A stretch of 64,000 nt of DNA from NCBI RefSeq assembly GCF_002733955.1, contig NZ_NVXQ01000025.1, positions 79,599 to 143,598 on the forward strand, given 5' to 3'. The notes under the pieces are model-generated. The model saw only the letters and a program-made list of their open reading frames with translations. It did not search any database and had not been told where the DNA came from. The position numbers and the translations under genes were made by a program. This DNA comes from Hoeflea sp. (GTDB lineage: Bacteria; Pseudomonadota; Alphaproteobacteria; Rhizobiales; Rhizobiaceae). Below are positions 1 to 8,140 of this stretch, in pieces (the first letter of the stretch is position 1; each line of letters opens with the position of its first letter).

Positions 1-2
1 AG

Positions 3-590
3 GGTGTGTTCCAGGAAGGCTGGGAAAAGCACTATCCGGGTATGATCGAATGGTACGGACCGGACGTGCATGGCGGCATCGAGAGTGTCGACGTGGCAGC
101 AGGAACGGTCGAAACCGGACTTGATACGTTCAAGGGCGCGTTCATGAACATCATTCCAGCGCAGAAGGCCGGCGAGATCGCCGCCAGCGCCGGATTGACC
201 AATGACAGCGGCTTCTGCCCGATCGAGGCGGAAAGCATGCGCTCCACCGTTGACGAGTCGATCTTCGTGATCGGCGATGCCTGCATTGCCGGCGACATGC
301 CGAAATCCGGCTTCTCGGCCAACAGCCAGGCCAAGGTGGCGGCCATGACCATCCGCGGCGATCTGGTCGGCTCGAAAGTGTTTCCGGCGAAATTCGCCAA
401 TACCTGCTGGAGCCTGATCGAGACCGATGACAGCATCAAGGTGGGCGCACAATATGCGCCCGGTGACGGCAAGATTGCCTCGACGCAGAGCTTCGTCAGC
501 CAGATGGATGAGGACGCGGCGCTGCGCAAGGCCAATTACGAGGAGTCGGCGGGCTGGTATGCGGGCATCACCGCCGACATGTTCGGCTAG
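3..590 (+). CDS. Sulfide dehydrogenase flavoprotein subunit, C-terminal part
   Basis: The frame is open from the window edge, so the start lies outside. About 195 C-terminal residues of a flavocytochrome c sulfide dehydrogenase flavoprotein (FccB/SoxF type) are visible. The central part has the pyridine-nucleotide-disulfide-oxidoreductase segment that ends the FAD site (ESIFVIGDACI then KSGFSANSQA). After it comes the flavocytochrome-c-specific C-terminal domain with NTCWSLIETDDSIKVGAQY-like sequence. The family oxidises sulfide in the periplasm and passes electrons to a c-type cytochrome. The partner cytochrome gene is not in the window. The family call is firm; the exact role (fccB or soxF) is not decidable here. 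Confidence 0.85.
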   Translation, partial: GVFQEGWEKHYPGMIEWYGPDVHGGIESVDVAAGTVETGLDTFKGAFMNIIPAQKAGEIAASAGLTNDSGFCPIEAESMRSTVDESIFVIGDACIAGDMPKSGFSANSQAKVAAMTIRGDLVGSKVFPAKFANTCWSLIETDDSIKVGAQYAPGDGKIASTQSFVSQMDEDAALRKANYEESAGWYAGITADMFG

Positions 591-745
591 CCGGACCTGA
601 CGCTATCGGGGGAGGACATTGGTGCTGCGTAGTCCGCCCCCCGCAGTCCGCTCTTCGGCTCCGGCCGGCGAACGGGCTTGCCATTGCCATGACCGGGTGG
701 ACGCTGGTATCTCCCTTGAGGTGTAACGCGTCTGGAGCCAGTTTG

Positions 746-1546
746 ATGGCGGTCTCGAAAATCCGGTTTTCGGCACGGCTTCTGGCCGGGGTCCTGGCTC
801 TGGCCAGCCTGCTGGCGCCTGGAGCTGCTCTGGCCGGAGACGTTCTGGTGTTTGCCGCGGCGAGCCTGAAGACGGCGCTGGACCAGGTGGCCGCCGACTG
901 GCGTGAAGAGACGGGCAAGCAGGTGACGATCTCCTATGCGGGCAGCTCCAGCCTGGCACGGCAGATCGAGCAGGGCGCGCCGGCTGATTTGTTCATTTCC
1001 GCATCGTCCGAGTGGATGGATTATCTGCAATCCGCGGATCTGATCACAGCCGGTACACGCCGCGATCTGCTCGGCAATCGCCTGGTTATGGTGGCCCACG
1101 GCGTCGAGGTCGCAAGGATCGAACTTGATGCCGGGACCGATCTGGCCGGGATGCTCGGTGACGAGCGTCTGGCCATGGCACTGGTCGATTCCGTGCCGGC
1201 CGGGGTCTATGGCAAACAGGCGCTGATGAGCCTCGGGCAGTGGGATGCCGTATCGTCGAAGGTGGCGCAGACAGACAATGTGCGCGCCGCACTGGCACTG
1301 GTCTCCTCGGGCGAAGCGCCGCTCGGCATCGTCTATGCCAGCGATGCGGTGGCAGACGCGGGTGTCAGCGTGGTGGCTGTGTTTGCACAGGAGAGCCATG
1401 CACCGATCATCTATCCGGCTGCGGTCACGGCGAATTCCACCTCCGTGGATGCGCAAGCCTTCCTCGAAGCGCTAAGCGGGCCGGGAGCGGCCGAAGTTTT
1501 CAGGGCGCAGGGTTTTGAGCCGCTGGTCGGGCAGGGCGATGGCTGA
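746..1546 (+). CDS. modA: Molybdate ABC transporter, periplasmic binding protein ModA
   Basis: This 266-residue protein is the periplasmic receptor that delivers molybdate (or tungstate) to ModBC. The N terminus is a signal peptide (basic MAVSKIRF, hydrophobic LLAGVLALASLLAP, cleavage near ALAG). The mature protein starts with VLVFAAASLKTALDQV and has SSSLARQIEQGAPADLFISA, both typical of ModA anion-binding loops. I chose the ATG at 746 because GGAG lies 8 nt upstream and the signal peptide begins there; an in-frame ATG at 689 would add 19 unlikely residues. It overlaps modB by 8 nt and heads the modABC operon. I see no clear ModE-type palindrome upstream. Confidence 0.95.
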   Translation: MAVSKIRFSARLLAGVLALASLLAPGAALAGDVLVFAAASLKTALDQVAADWREETGKQVTISYAGSSSLARQIEQGAPADLFISASSEWMDYLQSADLITAGTRRDLLGNRLVMVAHGVEVARIELDAGTDLAGMLGDERLAMALVDSVPAGVYGKQALMSLGQWDAVSSKVAQTDNVRAALALVSSGEAPLGIVYASDAVADAGVSVVAVFAQESHAPIIYPAAVTANSTSVDAQAFLEALSGPGAAEVFRAQGFEPLVGQGDG

Positions 1547-2237
1547 CTGGCTCACTCCGGATCAATGGAGCGCTGTCTTGCTGTCGCTCAAGGTGTCGTT
1601 CTGGGCGACGCTGCTGAGCCTGCCGCTGGGGGTGGCGGTGGCCTATCTGCTGGCGCGGTACGAGTTCTGGGGCAAGCAGGCGCTCAACGGTCTTGTGCAC
1701 CTTCCGCTGATCCTGCCGCCGGTGGTGACAGGCTACCTGCTGCTGCTGACATTCGGCCGGCGTGGCGCCGTCGGCGCGTTCCTCGAGCAGGCCTTCGGGC
1801 TGGTGTTCGCGTTTCGCTGGACCGGGGCGGCGCTGGCCGCCGCGGTGATGGCGTTTCCGCTGATGGTGCGCGCCATCCGGCTGGCGATCGAGGCGGTCGA
1901 TCCGAAGCTCGAACAGGCGGCGTCGACGCTGGGGGCATCGCGTCCCTGGGTGTTTGCCACGGTGACGCTGCCGCTGATCCTGCCGGGCGTGATTGCCGGA
2001 GCGATCCTGGCCTTTGCCAAGGCGATGGGCGAATTCGGTGCGACCATCACCTTTGTCTCCAACATTCCCGGCCAGACGCAGACATTGCCATCGGCGATCT
2101 ACAGCTTCCTGCAGGTTCCGGGCGGCGACGCCAAGGCGATGCAGCTGGTGCTGATCGCGGTCGCCATCGCGCTTCTGGCGCTGGTGCTGTCGGAATGGCT
2201 CGGGCGGGCCGTGGCGCGAAGGATAGCGGGATCATGA
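1539..2237 (+). CDS. modB: Molybdate ABC transporter permease ModB
   Basis: This is the inner-membrane channel subunit of the molybdate importer, 232 residues, the usual size. It has about five to six hydrophobic helices and the EAA loop that docks on the ATPase (EQAASTLGASRPWVFATVTL, followed by LPGVIAGAILAFAKAMGEFG). The ATG at 1539 is preferred over an upstream in-frame GTG at 1515 because it overlaps the end of modA in the way typical of translational coupling. Its stop overlaps the start of modC (ATGA). Confidence 0.95.
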   Translation: MADWLTPDQWSAVLLSLKVSFWATLLSLPLGVAVAYLLARYEFWGKQALNGLVHLPLILPPVVTGYLLLLTFGRRGAVGAFLEQAFGLVFAFRWTGAALAAAVMAFPLMVRAIRLAIEAVDPKLEQAASTLGASRPWVFATVTLPLILPGVIAGAILAFAKAMGEFGATITFVSNIPGQTQTLPSAIYSFLQVPGGDAKAMQLVLIAVAIALLALVLSEWLGRAVARRIAGS

Positions 2238-3322
2238 GCCTTTCCGTCCGTTTCGCCCACCGCTTCGACGGTTTTGCGCTGGATGTCGCCTTCGAGGCGC
2301 CGTCCGGGGTGACAGCACTGTTCGGGCGCTCGGGATCGGGCAAAACGACCGTGGTCAATGCTGTCGCCGGGCTGCTTCGGCCCGACAACGGGCATCTGCA
2401 GCTTGACGAGACGGTGCTGTTTGATGCCGAGCGGAAGATCTCGGTGCCGGTGCACCAGCGGCGGCTCGGTTATGTGTTCCAGGAAGGTCGGCTGTTTCCG
2501 CATCTCAGTGTGCGCCAGAACCTTCTCTATGGCCGCTGGTTTGCGGCGTGTGGAGTGGGGGCGGATTTTGACCACGTGGTGGAGATGCTGGGCATCGGTG
2601 ATCTGCTGCAGCGGCAGCCGGGTCGCCTTTCCGGGGGAGAGAAGCAGCGCGTTGCCATCGGACGGGCGCTGCTCGCCAATCCGCGGCTGTTGCTGATGGA
2701 CGAGCCGCTTGCCGCGCTCGACGAGGAGCGGAAGGCGGAAATCCTGCCCTATCTCGAGCGGTTGCGGGTGGAGACCGATGTTCCGGTGCTTTATGTCAGC
2801 CACTCGATGGCCGAAGTGGCGCGGCTGGCGACGACCCTTGTGCTGATGGACGCCGGGCGTGTGATCCGATCAGGGCCAGCGGCGGATATGTTGTCGGATC
2901 CGGAAAACGTGCCCGCACTCGGGGTTCGGGCGGCCGGTGCGTCATTGAATGCCACCGTTGCCGCACAGGAAGAGGATGGCCTGACCCGGCTTCAGGCCTC
3001 TGCCGGGCCGTTGTTCCTGCCGCGGGTCGACGCGCCGCCGGGAACACGGCTGTCGATCCGCATTCTGGCGCAGGATGTGATCCTGTCGCGGGCGCGGCCG
3101 GAGGGGCTTTCGGCGCTCAACATGCTGCCGGTGACGGTGACGGCGGTCCGTCTCGGGGATGGACCCGGCGCGATCATCCAGCTGCAAGCCGGCGAAGACC
3201 TGATGCTGGCGCGGATCACCCGGCGCTCGGCGCTGGCGTTGCAACTTGAACCGGGGACCGAGTGTTTCGCGATCATCAAGTCAGTCGCGGTCGCCCAGTC
3301 CGATGTCGGCGGCGCCTGGTAG
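2234..3322 (+). CDS. modC: Molybdate ABC transporter ATP-binding protein ModC
   Basis: This 362-residue ATPase drives molybdate import. Visible motifs are Walker A GRSGSGKTT (residues 31-39), Q-loop YVFQEGRLFP (about 80-89), signature LSGGEKQR (132-139), Walker B LLLMDEP (152-158) and the switch His in YVSHS. The C-terminal 120 residues match a TOBE/Mop domain, which in this family binds oxyanion and gives feedback control. The start is the ATG overlapping the modB stop. The frame stays open a long way upstream but lies inside modB and is not used. It ends 9 nt before the convergent btaB stop codon. Confidence 0.95.
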   Translation: MSLSVRFAHRFDGFALDVAFEAPSGVTALFGRSGSGKTTVVNAVAGLLRPDNGHLQLDETVLFDAERKISVPVHQRRLGYVFQEGRLFPHLSVRQNLLYGRWFAACGVGADFDHVVEMLGIGDLLQRQPGRLSGGEKQRVAIGRALLANPRLLLMDEPLAALDEERKAEILPYLERLRVETDVPVLYVSHSMAEVARLATTLVLMDAGRVIRSGPAADMLSDPENVPALGVRAAGASLNATVAAQEEDGLTRLQASAGPLFLPRVDAPPGTRLSIRILAQDVILSRARPEGLSALNMLPVTVTAVRLGDGPGAIIQLQAGEDLMLARITRRSALALQLEPGTECFAIIKSVAVAQSDVGGAW

Positions 3323-3331
3323 GTAGGCTGA

Positions 3332-3991
3332 TCACGCTGACGGCAGCCGGATGCAGCCGATCCGGGCATAGTCCCGGTAGAGCGTCGAAAAGCTCAGTTC
3401 GGCGTGATGCTCGGCCGCGATCAATGCCATGGTGGTATCGAGGCTTTCCCGCGGCGTGACATGGAACCGGGCAAGCCAGGCTCTCAGGCCCTTGCCGAAC
3501 CAGCCGGGCAGGGCGGTCTGTTGACCGAAGTCCACCAGATGAAGTTCTCCGCCCGGCGCCAGCACTTGCATGGCCTGCCGCAATGCCGTTTCCCAGCCGG
3601 GGATCATCGACAGGCTGTAGGAGAAGAACACGCGATCAAAACCCGTGACGCCGAAAAGATCCGCAGGTTCGAACCGCGTTGCATCCGCCTGAGCCAGTGT
3701 GATGCGGTCCGCAAGCCCGTGTCGCGCGATCATCGCGTCGGCGGATTTGAGCATCTCGGCGGAGATGTCGATGCCGAACAGCTCTGCATCCGGGTAGCGC
3801 TTGGCGGTCAGGATCAGGTTGCGCGCCGTTCCGCTGCCGATTTCCAGCACGCTGCCGCCGGAGGGCGGTTTCAGCGCGGCGATCAGATCATTGCGGCCGA
3901 GCAGATAGTAGCGCCGGGTCAGATCATAGATGTGGCGCTGATGGCGATAGATGCCGTCCATCACCGATGCATTGGCGGAGACGGTGCTCAT
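3332..3991 (-). CDS. btaB: Betaine-lipid methyltransferase BtaB
   Basis: This 219-residue class I SAM methyltransferase has motif I VLEIGSGTARN at residues 48-58 and the acidic GIDIS strand end after it. Known BtaB proteins trimethylate the amino group of diacylglyceryl-homoserine to give the betaine lipid DGTS. The assignment rests mainly on context: it overlaps btaA by ATGA and follows it in the same operon, the same order as in Rhodobacter and Sinorhizobium. A generic methyltransferase would otherwise be hard to name. It acts at the inner membrane on a lipid substrate. Confidence 0.88.
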   Translation of the reverse strand: MSTVSANASVMDGIYRHQRHIYDLTRRYYLLGRNDLIAALKPPSGGSVLEIGSGTARNLILTAKRYPDAELFGIDISAEMLKSADAMIARHGLADRITLAQADATRFEPADLFGVTGFDRVFFSYSLSMIPGWETALRQAMQVLAPGGELHLVDFGQQTALPGWFGKGLRAWLARFHVTPRESLDTTMALIAAEHHAELSFSTLYRDYARIGCIRLPSA

Positions 3992-5232
3992 GCCGCAACT
4001 TCGCGTTTCACATGCAGGTGAAAACCGCCATAGATCGCCGAGCGGTCGCGCGAGCCGAGCTCAAGGCTTTGCTCGTTCCGGTAATCCCACCTGGCGAGGA
4101 TGGCATCGGGAACGCGGCCGGGCAGCGGCGAGGGGGCTGCTGCCGTGCGATAGATGACCCGGGCGCCGGGGGCGGCCGTACGGGAGATCTCGGCCCAGAG
4201 TTCCGAAAGCTGGCTGTCTGTCATCCAGTCCTGGGCATCAAGCAGCACGAAGGCGTCGACCGAAGCTGCGGGTCGGGCAGCGAGCAGTTTGGTGATGCTT
4301 TCGTTGACGATACTCACGCGCGAGGCATTGCGGCGGATGGTTTCGAAATTCTTCGCTTCGAGATAGGGCGGCAGGCTGGCCGCCTCACCGGGCTGATAGC
4401 CGCGTCCGAAGGCCTGCCAGGCGAAGTAATTGTCCTTGAGCGGAAAGCCGCAGGCCAGACGCTCGGTCCGGGCCCTCAGGGCGCCGGTCATGCCGTCGGT
4501 CGAATCGCCAGCCAGGGCTTCGTATTGGGCCGGCGGGATGCCGAGGCCGAACAGCGAGGCGCGCAGCGATGTCAGCGCCTTGAAGCTGCGGCTGTCAAAC
4601 ACCGGCGCTATCCGCTTGTCAAAGAACTCGCGCTGCTCCTGGACCGTGTCCATGCGCAGAAGGTCTCTGGGATCAACGCCGTAAAGCTTGCCGATCACGT
4701 GGGCTGCGGAAATGAAGCGGCCGAGCAGGCCGGTGGTGTAGAAGCCGCGGCTGAAGCGGCTGATGCGGCGGCGGCCATTGGCTTCCCGTCCGTCCCAATA
4801 GGCGCGTGTCTGCTCATCGAGATGCGGGCGGATGTAACGCTCGTAAAGAGCGACATTGGTCTTCAGATTGGCGTGGCGGAAGAGGTTGGAAAACGCCGTA
4901 TGACCCGGCACATGGGTGGCGGCCGCAAGCTTGAGCTTGCCCAGCGCCACATGAGCCGGCGACAGGTCGACGGCGACAATCTCGGCCGGGCTGGCTGTCA
5001 GATAGGACATGACGTTGCAGGAGCCCGACGCGATGGTGACCAGCCTGTCTGTGGGCTTGAGCGCCAGCGCTTCCATGTCGATCAGCGGGTCTTCCCAGAT
5101 CTGCGGATAGACCAGGCCACGAAACGCTGCCGAGAACACCCGCTCGAGAATGCCGGTGGAAGACAGGGCTTTGGTGCGTATCACGGCGCCGTCGATACGG
5201 GCGCCGACATCGGCAGTTTCAATCATGGTCAT
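3988..5232 (-). CDS. btaA: S-adenosylmethionine:diacylglycerol 3-amino-3-carboxypropyltransferase BtaA
   Basis: This 414-residue DUF3419 protein transfers the 3-amino-3-carboxypropyl group of SAM to diacylglycerol, the first step of DGTS synthesis. Family landmarks include FRGLVYPQIWEDPLIDMEAL, then IASGSCNVMSYLT as the SAM-binding loop and IVAVDLSPAHVALGKLKL. The ATG at 5232 has GGAG 8 nt upstream; a second in-frame ATG lies two codons later. It sits 37 nt after plcP and overlaps btaB, so the three are one operon. DGTS replaces phospholipid when phosphate is scarce, and PlcP would supply the diacylglycerol. Confidence 0.93.
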   Translation of the reverse strand: MTMIETADVGARIDGAVIRTKALSSTGILERVFSAAFRGLVYPQIWEDPLIDMEALALKPTDRLVTIASGSCNVMSYLTASPAEIVAVDLSPAHVALGKLKLAAATHVPGHTAFSNLFRHANLKTNVALYERYIRPHLDEQTRAYWDGREANGRRRISRFSRGFYTTGLLGRFISAAHVIGKLYGVDPRDLLRMDTVQEQREFFDKRIAPVFDSRSFKALTSLRASLFGLGIPPAQYEALAGDSTDGMTGALRARTERLACGFPLKDNYFAWQAFGRGYQPGEAASLPPYLEAKNFETIRRNASRVSIVNESITKLLAARPAASVDAFVLLDAQDWMTDSQLSELWAEISRTAAPGARVIYRTAAAPSPLPGRVPDAILARWDYRNEQSLELGSRDRSAIYGGFHLHVKREVAA

Positions 5233-5269
5233 GGTGAGGACTCCGGGGGAGAGGATAGGCGAGCAGCGG

Positions 5270-6085
5270 TCATGCTGCTTCGCCCTGCGCGTCTGGGATG
5301 GCCTTGAGCGGTTCAACCCTGGCCAGTTGACCGGCCTTGTCGGAAATGCGGCGGGACCAGTCGATGATCTCCATGCGGCCGTCTTCATGCTCGACGACCG
5401 CAGTGCAGCTCTCCACCCAGTCGCCGGTGTTGATGTAGCGGATGCCGCCGCGCATCTCGTTGGCGGCGTGGTGAATGTGGCCGCAGATGACGCCGTCGGC
5501 GCCGTGCTTGCGGGCTTCTTCGGCCAGCACTTCCTCGAAGTCGGAGATGAAATTGACCGCGCTCTTGACCTTGAGCTTGGCCCAGCGGGAAAACGACCAG
5601 TAGCGCAGGCCGAGCAATTTGCGGCTGCGGTTGTGCCATTTGTTGGTCCACATCGCGAGCCCATAGGCGATGTCGCCAAGATGGGCGAGCCAGCGGTGGT
5701 TCATCACCACCATGTCGAATTCGTCGCCGTGAATGACCAGCAGCCGCTTGCCGTCGGCGGTCTCGAAAACGTCGCGTTCGCGCACTTCGATGCCGCCGAA
5801 ATGGACGCCCTGGTACTCGCGCAGCAATTCGTCGTGATTGCCCGGAACATAGATGATGCGCGTGCCCTTGCGCGCCTTGCGCAACAGCTTCTGGACAACG
5901 TCATTGTGCGATTGCGGCCAGTAGAAGCCTTTTCGCTTCATGCGCCAGCAGTCGACGATGTCGCCGACCAGGTAGATTGTGGCCGCATCATGCTGGCGCA
6001 GGAAATCGATCAGGATTTCGGCCTGGCAATCGGGCGTGCCCAGATGGATGTCGGAAAGAAAGATGGTCCGGTAGTTGCTGGTCAC
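5270..6085 (-). CDS. plcP: Phospholipase C-type metallophosphoesterase PlcP
   Basis: This is a 271-residue calcineurin-like metallophosphoesterase. Metal ligand motifs are SDIHLG (11-16), GDIVDCW (41-47), GNHDE (82-86), HGDEFD (119-124) and CGHIHH (201-206). The family resembles LpxH, but the length and the place next to btaAB match PlcP of Sinorhizobium. PlcP removes phospho-head groups from phosphatidylcholine and related lipids under phosphate starvation, giving diacylglycerol for BtaA. The start is a GTG at 6085 with only a weak GGGG ahead of it. The promoter must lie between here and the phnF stop, where a repeat array is found. Confidence 0.9.
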   Translation of the reverse strand: MTSNYRTIFLSDIHLGTPDCQAEILIDFLRQHDAATIYLVGDIVDCWRMKRKGFYWPQSHNDVVQKLLRKARKGTRIIYVPGNHDELLREYQGVHFGGIEVRERDVFETADGKRLLVIHGDEFDMVVMNHRWLAHLGDIAYGLAMWTNKWHNRSRKLLGLRYWSFSRWAKLKVKSAVNFISDFEEVLAEEARKHGADGVICGHIHHAANEMRGGIRYINTGDWVESCTAVVEHEDGRMEIIDWSRRISDKAGQLARVEPLKAIPDAQGEAA

Positions 6086-6152
6086 GGGCCCCGCCTGAAC
6101 TTTGAGCTATCGTCCTGCTGGCAGGCATAAACACGATTCAGTTCTCAGTTTT

Positions 6153-6184
6153 GTGACGGTGCATTTGACAGTGCTTGTGACGAC
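6153..6184 (-). promoter_or_regulatory. PHO-box-like repeat array upstream of plcP
   Basis: Read on the minus strand, three copies of a (C/T)GTCA core occur 12 bp apart: TCGTCAC, CTGTCAA and CCGTCAC. They end about 70 nt before the plcP start codon. A possible -10 element (TTATGC) follows about 20 bp downstream. Rhizobial PHO boxes are direct repeats of CTGTCAT, normally with an 11-bp period, so the 12-bp period is atypical. PhoB control is inferred from the function of the operon. Confidence 0.4.
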
Positions 6185-6203
6185 CGGCTCCGGCCATCGT
6201 CCG

Positions 6204-6944
6204 TCAGGCTGCGGGCGCCCGGTTGTCGATAAGCAATTCAATGCGGTCGGCGGCAAAGCGGGATTCGCCGTACTGGATCGGTTGGCCTGCGGAATCGACA
6301 TCAACCGAACGGGTCAGCAAGACAATGGCGCCGGGTGACAGTCCGAGCAGATCCAGATCCTCACTGCTGGCATGGCGGGCTTCGATGGCCGTGGTCTGGC
6401 GGGTGTAGTCATCGACGCCGAGCCGGGCGAGCGAGGCCGTTATCGACCCGGTTTCGGCGTAATGCTCGGCGATTGCCGCAAAACGGCTTGCGTCAAACCA
6501 GGATGTCGCCGCCGAGATCGGGTCACCGTCGGCTGCCGAAACGGTCGACAATTCCACCACCTCGGCTGTCTTCGGCAGCTCCAGGGCTTCGGCCACACGC
6601 GGTGGAGCCGGAATCGTCCGGCTGGAGAGCAGTTTGCCGGTTCGGGTCTGGGACTGGTCCTTGAGGCCCGAGGAAAACCGGGTGCGCGGGCCGATCGGAT
6701 ATTGCAGCCGCCTACGGTCGTTGAGGAAGGTGCCGCGGCCTTGCTCGGCACGCAAGGTACCTTCCTTTTCCAGAGCCGCAATGGCTGCGCGCACCGTATG
6801 CCGGTTGACGCCGAAGCGGTTTGCCAACTCGGCTTCGGCGGGCAAGCGCTCATTGGCCGTCATCCCGCTTAGAACCGACTGGCGGATCTGGTCGGCAACC
6901 TGCCGCCACAGCGCGATCCCGGTGCGTCTTTGAAGCGTCGTCAC
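6204..6944 (-). CDS. phnF: GntR/HutC-family regulator PhnF
   Basis: This 246-residue protein has an N-terminal winged helix (about residues 8-75; ANRFGVNRHTVRAAIAALEK is the recognition region) and a C-terminal UTRA ligand-binding domain. It is divergent from phnG, the classic place of PhnF, which represses phosphonate genes in characterised species. The start is a GTG with AGGAAAG about 8 nt upstream. A perfect inverted repeat in the divergent gap is a probable operator. Its stop is about 120 nt from plcP, so it may also be co-read with that operon. Confidence 0.9.
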   Translation of the reverse strand: MTTLQRRTGIALWRQVADQIRQSVLSGMTANERLPAEAELANRFGVNRHTVRAAIAALEKEGTLRAEQGRGTFLNDRRRLQYPIGPRTRFSSGLKDQSQTRTGKLLSSRTIPAPPRVAEALELPKTAEVVELSTVSAADGDPISAATSWFDASRFAAIAEHYAETGSITASLARLGVDDYTRQTTAIEARHASSEDLDLLGLSPGAIVLLTRSVDVDSAGQPIQYGESRFAADRIELLIDNRAPAA

Positions 6945-6961
6945 GTGGCTTTCCTTTCAAG

Positions 6962-6979
6962 GTGTCACAGGCTCGTCAT
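6962..6979 (+). promoter_or_regulatory. PHO-box-like site before phnG
   Basis: Two heptamers, GTGTCAC and TCGTCAT, are separated by 4 bp and so have the 11-bp period of PhoB sites. Each matches CTGTCAT at five of seven positions. The site is about 70 nt upstream of the phnG start, with AT-rich DNA (TAACGT, TAATTG) about 20 bp downstream that could serve as a -10 region. PhoB activation of the C-P lyase operon is an inference from this match. Confidence 0.5.
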
Positions 6980-7012
6980 ATCAGCACGATAGGTGTAACG
7001 TAATTGATATGG

Positions 7013-7032
7013 TTGTCTAGATAAATAGACAA
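7013..7032. promoter_or_regulatory. Inverted repeat, probable PhnF operator
   Basis: A perfect 7-bp inverted repeat, TTGTCTA and TAGACAA with a 6-bp spacer, ends just before the phnG ribosome binding site (GAGGAG at 7035-7040). HutC-type regulators bind short dyads of this kind with a GT..AC core. Its position over the phnG transcription or translation start fits repression by the divergently encoded PhnF. Confidence 0.6.
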
Positions 7033-7046
7033 ATGAGGAGTTTTTG

Positions 7047-7517
7047 ATGTCACTGGTCGACAATAGGCAGGAAGAGGGCGCTGCCGGACGGCAAAGGCTG
7101 CTGTCGGTGCTGGCGAAGGCGTCCGCCGGGGAGCTGCTTGCGTGCTGGAAGCGGACCGCGCTCGATCCTTCTGTCGAGCTGTTGCGCGGTCCCGAGAGCG
7201 GTCTGGTTGCGCTTCAGGGGCGTGCGGGTGGCACCGGGCAGCCGTTTCATGTCGGCGAGGTGTCGGCAACCCGCGTCACCGTCCGGATCGGATCGGGGCA
7301 TGTGGGGCACGCGATGATCAGCGGGCGCGACAGCCGCAAGGCGCAGCTGGTCGCCGTCATCGACGCGCTGGCGCAGGACCCGGCCCAGGCCGGGCTGATC
7401 GAGCGGGAAATCGTCGCACCGCTTGAACGGCTCGCCAGTGAAGCTGATGCGAAGCTCCGGGAAGAGACGGCTGCGACCCGGGTCAATTTTTTCACCATGG
7501 TGCGAGGGGAAGACTGA
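7047..7517 (+). CDS. phnG: C-P lyase core subunit PhnG
   Basis: This 156-residue protein is a subunit of the PhnGHIJ core complex and acts with PhnI and PhnH to form the ribosyl triphosphate phosphonate. The typical PhnG segment GGTGQPFHVGEVSATRVTVR is present, followed by GHAMISGRDSRKAQLVAVID. The ATG at 7047 has GAGGAG at 7035-7040. Its stop overlaps the phnH start by one base (TGATG). First gene of the phnGHIJKL operon. Confidence 0.96.
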   Translation: MSLVDNRQEEGAAGRQRLLSVLAKASAGELLACWKRTALDPSVELLRGPESGLVALQGRAGGTGQPFHVGEVSATRVTVRIGSGHVGHAMISGRDSRKAQLVAVIDALAQDPAQAGLIEREIVAPLERLASEADAKLREETAATRVNFFTMVRGED

Positions 7518-8137
7518 TGCCTGCTGCCACACACACGCCCACTGTCTATGAGGGCGGGTTTTCAGACCCTGTGGGGTCTTCGCAAGCGGTGTTCCGGGCG
7601 TTGATGGACGCCATGGCGCGCCCGGGCTCGGTGCAGGACCTGCCGGTGGTGACCGCGCCGCCTGCGCCCCTGACAGCCTCCGCCTCGGCGCTGCTCGCCA
7701 CGCTGGCCGATGCCGACACGCCGGTATGGCTCGATCCCACGCTCATGAAGACTACCGAGGTCAAGGACTGGATCGTGTTTCACACCGGCGCTGAGATCAC
7801 GCCGCACCAATCCGAAGCGGCCTTCGCGCTTGTGGCATCGCCTGGCGGACTCGCGGCCCTGAACGGATTTTCGCTCGGCACCCAGGAGTTCCCGGATCGC
7901 TCGACGACACTCATCCTGCAGGTCTCCAGCCTGACGGATGGTGCAGCGCTGACGCTCGAAGGCCCCGGCATCAAGGGGCAGGCAAGCCTGGCTCCGGATC
8001 CGATGCCGCCGCATTTCGAGGCGCAGTGGCAAGCCAACCGGGCAGCGTTTCCGCGGGGTGTCGACCTGGTTTTCGCCGGTCCTGATTGCGTGGCAGCCAT
8101 GCCGCGCAGCACCCGTCTTGTCCGCGAGGGAGCGTAA
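7517..8137 (+). CDS. phnH: C-P lyase core subunit PhnH
   Basis: This 206-residue protein matches PhnH, the PLP-transferase-fold subunit without catalytic residues that dimerises in the core complex. The N terminus (GGFSDPVGSSQAVFRALMDA) and the C-terminal GVDLVFAGPDCVAAMPRSTR are family typical. It is translationally coupled to phnG and followed 3 nt later by phnI. Confidence 0.96.
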   Translation: MPAATHTPTVYEGGFSDPVGSSQAVFRALMDAMARPGSVQDLPVVTAPPAPLTASASALLATLADADTPVWLDPTLMKTTEVKDWIVFHTGAEITPHQSEAAFALVASPGGLAALNGFSLGTQEFPDRSTTLILQVSSLTDGAALTLEGPGIKGQASLAPDPMPPHFEAQWQANRAAFPRGVDLVFAGPDCVAAMPRSTRLVREGA

Positions 8138-8140
8138 GCC

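Noticed and set aside
1565..2233. Upstream extension of the modC frame
   Set aside because: The extra 223 codons lie inside modB in another frame and have no ABC homology; the ATGA overlap gives a better start.
5270..6085. Annotation as LpxH (UDP-2,3-diacylglucosamine diphosphatase)
   Set aside because: The motifs are shared, but operon context with btaA and btaB fits PlcP far better.
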